Source: Acidobacteriota bacterium
GTDB lineage: Bacteria; Acidobacteriota; Thermoanaerobaculia; UBA5066
Assembly: GCA_016789625.1 (NCBI GenBank)
Contig: JAEUQS010000440.1
Coordinates: forward strand, 1-30,774
Length of the DNA: 30,774 nt
Direction: 5' to 3'
Every line of letters starts with the position of its first letter. The first letter of the stretch is position 1. Below, in pieces: positions 25,452-30,774 of this stretch. The position numbers and the translations under genes are program-made. The notes under the pieces are model-generated. The model did no database searches. It saw only the letters and a list, made by a program, of their open reading frames with translations, and was not told where the DNA came from.

Positions 25452-26192
25452 TCACCTGCGGCTGCCGAACTCCTGCATCGTCCCGCGCGACTGGTATTCC
25501 TGCACGACGATCCAGTCGCCCGTATCGGTCTTGCGGTCCTTCAACACGATCCAGTCGTGTCCGCTCTTGGCCCCGAGGAGCACGACGGAGCCGCCGCCCC
25601 TGTATGACATCGCGGTCTCCTGCTCGGTCGCGAGGCGATGCTTGCCCTTGATGCCGTTCCAGTCGTACGTGCCGTCGGCCTTGATCGTGAGGACGCCTTC
25701 CTTCGCGCCCATCTCGCCGCGGCGGTAGAGCCAGCCGCCCTTCTCGAACACGATGCTGGGCGCGATCTTCACGAGGTCCCACGTGCCGTGCAGCCACTCC
25801 ACGGTGTTGGGCACGCCGAAGTTGTCCTGGATCGCGAAGGGAATCGTGCTCTCGTTGCCGCCCGAGTTCCGCAGCTTCGACGCGAAGTCCGACAGCGTCT
25901 CGTAGCGGAACGAGACGCCCCGTTTGCGGATCGTGGCCGCGAGCTCGGCGACGGTTTCCGCCTTCTTCGGGTGCCCCCACGGATCGCTGCCGATGCGCTG
26001 CGAGAGGAAGTCGAGGACCTCCTGCTGCGACATCGGCGGGCCGCCCTTGATGGGGTTCTGGGGCTTCACGGGGGAGCCCGGGCTGGCGGTGCGCCCGTCC
26101 TGCCCCGCGAGGGGGCCGCAGGCGAAGACGGCCAGGCTCATAGCCAGAACGCGCACGCCGACGATCGCGGCGACACTCGAAACGCTCTTCAT
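25452..26192 (-). CDS. Exported or lipid-anchored protein of unknown function with C-terminal beta domain
   Basis: This 246-residue protein starts at ATG with GGAG upstream. The N-terminal signal (residues 7-25) ends in VFAC-GP, which could be a lipobox with Cys25. A Pro/Gly-rich linker (KPQNPIKGGPP) leads to a helical segment (QEVLDFLSQRIG), then a beta-rich C-terminal half: VEWLHGTWDLVK, GVLTIKADGTYDWNGIKG, SVVLLGAKSGHDWIVLKDR. This resembles lipocalin-like or 'HGTW' stress domains. I do not recognise the family. It converges on the serine hydrolase gene with only 6 bases between stops, and lies 39 bases downstream of the transglutaminase-like gene. Confidence 0.65.
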   Translation of the reverse strand: MKSVSSVAAIVGVRVLAMSLAVFACGPLAGQDGRTASPGSPVKPQNPIKGGPPMSQQEVLDFLSQRIGSDPWGHPKKAETVAELAATIRKRGVSFRYETLSDFASKLRNSGGNESTIPFAIQDNFGVPNTVEWLHGTWDLVKIAPSIVFEKGGWLYRRGEMGAKEGVLTIKADGTYDWNGIKGKHRLATEQETAMSYRGGGSVVLLGAKSGHDWIVLKDRKTDTGDWIVVQEYQSRGTMQEFGSRR

Positions 26193-26196
26193 GCTC

Positions 26197-26219
26197 GACT
26201 CCTCGTTTTCCGCGGAGTC
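26197..26219 (-). terminator. Stem-loop over the ribosome binding site between two minus-strand genes (attenuator or weak terminator)
   Basis: GACTCC (26197-26202) and GGAGTC (26214-26219) form a perfect 6-base stem with an 11-base loop. On the minus strand, the arm nearer the downstream ATG (26192) contains GGAG, the ribosome binding site of the exported unknown. The hairpin could therefore mask translation or weakly terminate the upstream transcript. No T-run follows. Confidence 0.35.
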
Positions 26220-26231
26220 TAGTTCAGGCGA

Positions 26232-27335
26232 TCAGTGCGCCCGAAGATGTGCCGGAGTGTCGAGCCACGCCGAGGTCTTCTCGTGCACGATCGACGACGT
26301 GGGCGAGGGGCCGTCCGGGACCTTCCCGAACGCCGCCCGCACGTCGGGCGCGAGGTTGTAGCCGGTCGCCTCGCGAAGCGGCTCCTCGGGCGCCACCACG
26401 CGCCAGGCCATGCGCGGCTCGGGACGGTAGAACCGGTCGTCGCCGCTCGGACCCGGCAGGCTCACGCCGATGGGGGACGACGGGTCGGCAGCCTCCTCCA
26501 TGGGGACGAGGTACACGTCCGAGGCCGACTCGAGCACGCGCGACCACGGGTTCGTGGCGTCGAGGATGTGCCAGCGCCCGCCCAGGAGCACCGCGTTCCA
26601 CGCGTGGAGAACGCCGTTGAGGCGGCCCTTCACGAGCCGCGACTCGAGGCCCATCACCTGGAACAGCACCTGCAGATACAGTGAGTGGTGGCGACAGACG
26701 CCGTAGCTTTCGTCGAAGAGCTGGTCGAGCGCGACCGACCGGCCGTCCTCGGGCGGCGCCCCGGCAGGGTGGTCGGTCATGTGGTGGAACAGCTCCCGCG
26801 AGATCTGCCGCACCGTGGCCTCGGGTCCGAGGTGCCGCTCGATCGTCGCGAGGAGCAGGTCCCGCGACTGTGCGAAGAGAGCGCGCTTGTTCACCCGGAT
26901 CTTCTCGCGCCGCGGCCGCGGCGTGGAACCCAGCGGGCTCCGGCCCAGGTCGCTCAGGCCGTCGGGCACGTAGCTCGGAACCGATCCGCAGCGCACCGTG
27001 TCGCTGGGCGGATACAGCACGTGATCCAGTGCGAGCACGAGCTCGAGATACGCGTCGAGATAGCGCACCAGCCTCGAGAAGCGCGCCGTCGCGCTGAGCC
27101 GCGCGTCCCCGAGAATCGAGCGCAGGTTGCGGACCGCCGCTGCCTGACAGGCTTCGGGCTGCAGCACGAACGGCTCGAGGATCTCGTCGAGGCTCTCGAT
27201 GCCTTTCACGAGGCCGCGCCCGCCGCCGGGCAGCAGGCGGTAGTCGGTCAGCACGTTCACTTTCGTGCGCAACATGGCCGCGCCGAGGGCCTGCTGCTGA
27301 ACCGAAAGGACGGTCGCGTGTGCCCGGACGCTCAT
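26232..27335 (-). CDS. Transglutaminase-like (papain-fold) protein
   Basis: This 367-residue protein has no signal peptide. The transglutaminase-like catalytic set is visible: Cys214 in YGVCRHHSLYLQVLF, His244 in GVLHAWNAVLL and Asp259 in WHILDATNP. The spacing of C, H and D matches the bacterial transglutaminase/protease superfamily. The N-terminal 200 residues are helical and unassigned; the C-terminal 100 residues look disordered. Members of this superfamily crosslink or cleave proteins or amides, and the substrate here cannot be inferred. The gene lies 45 bases downstream of the GNAT-like gene on the same strand, so they probably share a transcript. Confidence 0.83.
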   Translation of the reverse strand: MSVRAHATVLSVQQQALGAAMLRTKVNVLTDYRLLPGGGRGLVKGIESLDEILEPFVLQPEACQAAAVRNLRSILGDARLSATARFSRLVRYLDAYLELVLALDHVLYPPSDTVRCGSVPSYVPDGLSDLGRSPLGSTPRPRREKIRVNKRALFAQSRDLLLATIERHLGPEATVRQISRELFHHMTDHPAGAPPEDGRSVALDQLFDESYGVCRHHSLYLQVLFQVMGLESRLVKGRLNGVLHAWNAVLLGGRWHILDATNPWSRVLESASDVYLVPMEEAADPSSPIGVSLPGPSGDDRFYRPEPRMAWRVVAPEEPLREATGYNLAPDVRAAFGKVPDGPSPTSSIVHEKTSAWLDTPAHLRAH

Positions 27336-27380
27336 GGGTTGCAGTCTGATGCGTTCGCGAACCCGAAACTGCGAGCGGCA

Positions 27381-28634
27381 TCACGCTTCGGGCGGCGTTT
27401 CCCCCTTCTTCTCCTTGAACGGGTTCCGTTCCGGAGCCTCGTCGTGATGGACGCCCGAGAGCACGGCCCTCACCACGGCGTTCAGCATGGGGACGCGGTG
27501 CCTGAGGAACACGTGGAGCGGCTCGGGCCTCGCGCCGAGGCGGGCCTTGGGCTCGAGCGCCGTGCGTCCGAGCGACAGCCGGCGGCCGCCGAGCGCGATG
27601 GCGTCGGCCACACAGAGCTGCAACAGACGGAAGTACAGAGGCAGCTCCTCGTTGCGCTTTCTGTCGAAGCCGATGTGGTAGCCGAGGACGCCGTCGCGAT
27701 CCCGGAGCGTGGTGACGAAGCCGGCGATCTCGCTGTCCTCGCCATCGACGCGGAGCAGCGTGCAGCGAAACGCGTCGCCGAAGGACTCCGCGAGCGAGGG
27801 CAGGAAATCCTGCGGCAGCGTGAAGAGCCTGAGCCTGGCCTCGCGGTGGACGTCGAGGTACAGCGCGTGGAGCCGCTCGGCGTGCGGCCACAGGGCGCTG
27901 CCCTGCAGCGTCTCCACGGTGCCGCCCGCCGCGGCCACTACCTTGGCGATCTTCACGGCGCCCTTGCGGTACTTGGCCGAAAGCGCGCCGAGATAGTCGT
28001 CGTAGGTCTTCCAGCGCGGGTCGAGGCTCAGCACCATGTCGGGCTCGGTCTCGACGGCCCGGTAGGAAAAGCGGCTGAGCGCTTCTGCCGGTCCGCGCTC
28101 TTCCTCCGGCAGATCCTTCACGAGAACGAAGTCCGTGTCTCCCGAGAGGCGATCGGCACGGCGCAGCCGGTAGAGCGCCTCGGCCACCGCGGGCCACAGG
28201 GACGCGCGGTCCTCCCCTTCGGCGAACGCGACGCCATGGAATCCCCAGCAGAGGAGGTTGCCGCACACGAGGACGCGCTCCTCGAGCCGCCCGAGGGCGG
28301 ATGGCTTGCCGCCCTTGCGGAGCCGGTCGAAGTCGATCCTCACGCTCTGTGCCGCGATGGCGGCCACGGGGTTCCTGCCGCGGAACACCATGGCGTAGCG
28401 CGGCGCGAGGTTCTCGGGGCCGAGCTCCTCGAGGACGCGCAGGTAGGGCCTCGCGAGGAGGCCCGACGCGCTCTTCGTGAGGCCGTCCCAGCGCGTGCCG
28501 TCGAGGAAGTCGATGCCGTCGGCGAGCGCGAAGCCGAAGCCCGTGGGGCGGTGCCGCTCGCGATGCCTGTCGCGGGCGGCCGTGACCGCCGCGACCGCCG
28601 CCGCGAGGGATTTCACGGAGGGGAGAGGAGCCAT
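27381..28634 (-). CDS. GNAT-fold acyltransferase-like protein (Acetyltransf_6/FemAB-like)
   Basis: This 417-residue soluble protein begins with RHRERHRPTGFGFALADGIDFL. The second half contains the double-GNAT pattern of FemAB-like proteins: YDDYLGALSAKYRKGAVKIAK (the 'sls.k.R..ir.a' helix), a helix with LHALYLDVHREA, then IAGFVTTLRD, VLGYHIGFD, LPLYFRLLQLCVADAIALG and LSLGRTALEPKARLGA. Such enzymes move acyl or aminoacyl groups onto small molecules or cell-wall precursors. The C-terminus is charged (KEKKGETPPEA). No pathway partner is evident except the transglutaminase-like gene downstream. It is divergent from the 28652 gene across 17 bases. Confidence 0.75.
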   Translation of the reverse strand: MAPLPSVKSLAAAVAAVTAARDRHRERHRPTGFGFALADGIDFLDGTRWDGLTKSASGLLARPYLRVLEELGPENLAPRYAMVFRGRNPVAAIAAQSVRIDFDRLRKGGKPSALGRLEERVLVCGNLLCWGFHGVAFAEGEDRASLWPAVAEALYRLRRADRLSGDTDFVLVKDLPEEERGPAEALSRFSYRAVETEPDMVLSLDPRWKTYDDYLGALSAKYRKGAVKIAKVVAAAGGTVETLQGSALWPHAERLHALYLDVHREARLRLFTLPQDFLPSLAESFGDAFRCTLLRVDGEDSEIAGFVTTLRDRDGVLGYHIGFDRKRNEELPLYFRLLQLCVADAIALGGRRLSLGRTALEPKARLGARPEPLHVFLRHRVPMLNAVVRAVLSGVHHDEAPERNPFKEKKGETPPEA

Positions 28635-28638
28635 GCCG

Positions 28639-28644
28639 TATTGT
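28639..28644 (+). promoter_or_regulatory. Putative -10 element (TATTGT) in a 17-base divergent gap
   Basis: TATTGT ends 7 bases before GTG 28652, with no ribosome binding site between. Any -35 would lie inside the coding start of the divergent GNAT-like gene. The assignment rests on position and composition only. Confidence 0.25.
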
Positions 28645-28651
28645 CACCGCT

Positions 28652-28939
28652 GTGTCGCCCGCCGTCGCGTTCGCCGTCCTCGTGATCTTCGTCGCCGTCG
28701 TGCTCCTCGAGAGCCGCCGGCAGACGAAGCGCTACGGCAAGGCGAGCGGGAGCGGCAACCTCGGAGCGGCCGGGATGCTCGAGCTGCAGAAGATCCTGCA
28801 GGCAGACCGCAAGGTCGAGGTGATGGTGGCCGAGATGAAGAAGGAAGAGGCCGAGGTCGACGCGCAGGGCGACGGTGCCCCGCCCGAGCCGGAAGGCGTC
28901 GCGCGCCTCTCCAAGCACCGGAAGCGACCGGCCGGGTGA
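28652..28939 (+). CDS. Small membrane-anchored protein of unknown function
   Basis: This 95-residue protein starts at GTG 28652. An N-terminal helix (residues 3-19, PAVAFAVLVIFVAVVLL) is followed by a basic ESRRQTKRYGK stretch, a probable amphipathic coiled segment (LELQKILQADRKVEVMVAEMKKEEAEVDA) and a basic tail. This is a single-pass anchor with a cytoplasmic helix. The family is not recognised. The stop overlaps the GTG of the M23 peptidase gene (GTGA at 28936-28939), so it is translationally coupled to a cell-wall enzyme. Confidence 0.6.
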   Translation: MSPAVAFAVLVIFVAVVLLESRRQTKRYGKASGSGNLGAAGMLELQKILQADRKVEVMVAEMKKEEAEVDAQGDGAPPEPEGVARLSKHRKRPAG

Positions 28940-29763
28940 ACGCCGGCCTGCGCTGCGTCGTCCTCGCGGCGCTCCTTCCCCTGGTCTCCTTCGCCGAGCC
29001 GATCCCGCGCGTGCCGCAGGGCGGGCTCGCGATGTGGCCGCCGGCGACGGGGGTCACGCAGTGCGGCAGCCGCGGTGAGGTCTACGCGCCCGTCGCCGGT
29101 GCCTGCTATTTCCCCGTGGATCTCGACGACGCGAAGGGCACGAAGACGGTCTTCCGTTTGCGGAACGGCGTGCGCGAGGACGCCGCGTTCGAGGTCGTGG
29201 ACGGCGGCTTCCCCACGGAGCGGATCCGGCTGCCGAACGACCGGCACCTGAAGCTCTCGAAGGCCGACCTCGCCCGCGCGGCCCGGGAGCTGGAAGAGGT
29301 GAAGAAGGCGCTCGCCTCGCGAACGGATCCGCCCGGAACGCTCTCGATACCGCTCGGGCCGCCCGTGTCGCCCCTTCCCCCGGGACGGAACTTCGGCACG
29401 AAGCGCATCTTCAACGGTGAGAAGAAGGGGCCTCACAACGGCATCGACTATCCCGTGCCCACCGGCACCGAGGTGACGGCGATGGAGGCGGGCCGGGTCG
29501 TGGTCGTCGCGAATCACTTCTTCGCGGGAGGGTCGGTGATCCTCGATCACGGCGACGGCCTCTTCACGATGTCGTTCCACCTCTCGCGCATCGACGTGGC
29601 GAGGGGAGACGAGGTGAAGAAAGGGCAGGTCGTGGGGCTCTCGGGCGCGACCGGCCGCGTCAGCGGCCCGCACCTTCATCTCGGTGTCCGGCTCCACGGA
29701 GCGCGCGTCGATCCACGCCTCCTGCTTCCCGGCGGGCGCGTCGTCGTCCTCGATTCCCGGTAG
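28936..29763 (+). CDS. M23-family zinc metallopeptidase (LytM domain)
   Basis: The start is GTG 28936, overlapping the upstream stop; the frame is open further upstream but only as a shadow. The product has 275 residues with a signal peptide to about residue 20 (VSFA-EP). Residues 30-110 form an N-terminal beta domain that presents the catalytic domain, as in other exported M23 proteins. Zinc ligands are visible: His167 and Asp171 in HNGID, and His248 in PHLHLG with His246; His215 (SFHL) completes the site. It should cleave peptidoglycan cross-bridges, or act as a periplasmic protease, in the envelope. Confidence 0.9.
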   Translation: MNAGLRCVVLAALLPLVSFAEPIPRVPQGGLAMWPPATGVTQCGSRGEVYAPVAGACYFPVDLDDAKGTKTVFRLRNGVREDAAFEVVDGGFPTERIRLPNDRHLKLSKADLARAARELEEVKKALASRTDPPGTLSIPLGPPVSPLPPGRNFGTKRIFNGEKKGPHNGIDYPVPTGTEVTAMEAGRVVVVANHFFAGGSVILDHGDGLFTMSFHLSRIDVARGDEVKKGQVVGLSGATGRVSGPHLHLGVRLHGARVDPRLLLPGGRVVVLDSR

Positions 29764-29785
29764 AGTCCGTGCGGGAGGGGCTCTC

Positions 29786-30652
29786 ATGAAATGGAATCCA
29801 GGCGGACGCAGCGAGAACCTGGAAGACCGGCGGGGCTCCGGAGGCGGTGGCGGCTTCCGCCTGGGGGGCGGCGGCGGCAAGCTCGGCCTCGGGGGGTTCC
29901 TGCTCCTCTTCGTCCTCTCCATCGTCTTCAAGAAAGACTTCTTCGCCCTCGTCGGAGCCGGCGGGGGAGGGCCCGTGGTCTCGACCCAGCCCGCGCCCGG
30001 CGGCGGCGCGTCCGCCTCGCCGGAGGAGGAGAAGATGGTCCAGTTCGTGTCGTTCGTGCTCGACGACACGCAGGCCACGTGGAAGAAGCTCGCGCCCGGC
30101 TACCGGGACGCCAAGCTCGTGCTCTTCACCGACGCCGTGGATTCGGCGTGCGGCCAGGCGGGTTCGTCCACGGGGCCCTTCTACTGTCCCGGCGACGAGA
30201 AGGTGTACATCGATCTGGGCTTCTTCAACGATCTCCACGAGCGCTTCCAGGCGCCGGGCGACTTCGCCCAGGCCTACGTGATCGCGCACGAGATCGGGCA
30301 CCACATGCAGAAGCTCCTGGGCGTGGAAGAGAAGGTCCGCCGCGCGCAACAGTCGAACCCGCGCAGCGAGAACGAGCTGTCGGTGCGCATGGAGCTCCAG
30401 GCCGACTGCTTCGCGGGCGTCTGGGGAAACTCCACCGCGCAGCGCGGAATCCTCGAGGCGGGCGACGTCGAGGAGGGGCTGAACGCGGCGTCGGCCATCG
30501 GAGACGACCGGCTGCAGAAGATGGGGCGCGGGCGCGTCTCCCCGGAGTCCTTCACGCACGGCTCCTCGGAGCAGCGCGTGCGGTGGTTCCGCAAGGGCTT
30601 CGAGAGCGGCTCGCCGAACGCCTGCGACACGTTCCAGGTGAGAGACCTGTAG
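29786..30652 (+). CDS. ypfJ: YpfJ-type neutral zinc metallopeptidase
   Basis: I chose ATG 29786, which has GGGAGGGG 5 bases upstream, over longer in-frame starts inside the M23 gene. The product has 288 residues. The N-terminus has the family's typical MKWNPGGRSENLEDRRG, a Gly-rich segment and one membrane helix (about 35-48). The outer domain holds HEIGHH (168-173) and the downstream Glu203 in ELQADCFAGVW, the zinc-binding pattern of this family, followed by SSEQRVRWFRKGF. Members are predicted membrane-anchored proteases of unknown substrate. It starts 22 bases after the M23 gene and is probably co-transcribed with it. Confidence 0.92.
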   Translation: MKWNPGGRSENLEDRRGSGGGGGFRLGGGGGKLGLGGFLLLFVLSIVFKKDFFALVGAGGGGPVVSTQPAPGGGASASPEEEKMVQFVSFVLDDTQATWKKLAPGYRDAKLVLFTDAVDSACGQAGSSTGPFYCPGDEKVYIDLGFFNDLHERFQAPGDFAQAYVIAHEIGHHMQKLLGVEEKVRRAQQSNPRSENELSVRMELQADCFAGVWGNSTAQRGILEAGDVEEGLNAASAIGDDRLQKMGRGRVSPESFTHGSSEQRVRWFRKGFESGSPNACDTFQVRDL

Positions 30653-30679
30653 TCCAGACCTTCCGCTCCGCTCGCCTAC

Positions 30680-30774
30680 TTAGCAGACGCGATTGCGGCC
30701 GGCTTTTTTCGCGGCGTAGAGCGCCTCGTCGGCGCTCGCCACGAGCTCCTGCGCGGTGCCGCCGTCGCGGGGGT
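30680..30774 (-). CDS. C-terminal end of a GGDEF-domain protein (diguanylate cyclase), truncated by window
   Basis: Reading the minus strand from the window end gives a frame ending at TAA (30682-30680). Its translation includes DGGTAQELVASADEALY followed by AAKKAGRNRVC. The A-D-x-A-L-Y-x-A-K-x-x-G-R-N motif is the conserved end of GGDEF domains, which make cyclic di-GMP. The catalytic GGDEF loop and any sensor domain lie outside the window. The 27-base gap to the YpfJ-type gene's stop holds no clear terminator. Confidence 0.88.
   Translation of the reverse strand, partial: PRDGGTAQELVASADEALYAAKKAGRNRVC

Noticed and set aside
26224..28647. Long minus-strand frame (807 codons) across the transglutaminase-like and GNAT-like genes, and a plus-strand frame of 666 codons over the same region
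   Set aside because: Both are alternative-frame readings of two real genes; the Cys-His-Asp and GNAT motifs appear only in the chosen frames.

Overview
The window is GC-rich bacterial DNA with dense, same-strand gene runs. Many genes are translationally coupled through ATGA or GTGA overlaps, GTG starts are frequent, and there are many Sec and Tat signal peptides. Outer-membrane barrels, a TolC-like factor and RND pumps show a Gram-negative envelope. The mix of heavy-metal genes, Tat-exported redox proteins and DUF6599/DUF362/NapH-type genes suggests an acidobacterial or similar deep-branching soil or sediment bacterium. The taxon is inference; no rRNA or marker gene is present.

Bases 1-1228 (+): the 3' end of an unrecognised gene, a small thioredoxin-like protein with a CPNV motif, and a membrane-anchored thioredoxin-like protein whose reading frame is interrupted by TGA at 821-823. 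The TGA lies exactly where a redox Cys belongs (SPT-U-GVC, a UxxC motif). It is followed by a hairpin with a GGUC apical loop at the spacing of a bacterial SECIS element. I annotate this as one selenoprotein gene, 596-1228; a routine gene caller would split it in two.

Bases 1384-8323 (+): a metal-handling gene run. It encodes an exported five-Cys protein, a large exported protein carrying the same five-Cys module at its C-terminus, an outer-membrane barrel, a membrane-anchored cytochrome c, a SAM methyltransferase, an exported NTF2-fold protein and a Cu(I)-type P1B ATPase with YHS and Cys-rich N-terminal domains. The large exported protein also has a three-fold His repeat and a Met/His-rich linker.

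Bases 16133-8348 (-): a His-rich exported peptide followed by a CzcCBA-type heavy-metal RND efflux system, a YqaA/DedA-like membrane protein, an exported RidA-family protein and a four-helix membrane protein. This run converges on the copper ATPase.

Bases 16299-21528 (+): a redox operon. It encodes an anchored DUF6599 protein, a Tat-exported DUF362 protein, a NapH/NapG-like membrane polyferredoxin fusion and a Tat-exported aldo/keto reductase with C-terminal cysteines. It ends at a perfect inverted repeat shared with a convergent gene.

Bases 21551-30774: general genes. They encode a polytopic membrane protein (-), an AraC regulator and a NylB-like serine hydrolase (+), an exported unknown, a transglutaminase-like protein and a GNAT-like protein (-), then a small anchored protein, an M23 peptidase and a YpfJ-type metalloprotease (+). 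The window closes with the C-terminal end of a GGDEF protein (-). I found no tRNA, rRNA, CRISPR array, insertion sequence or phage genes.
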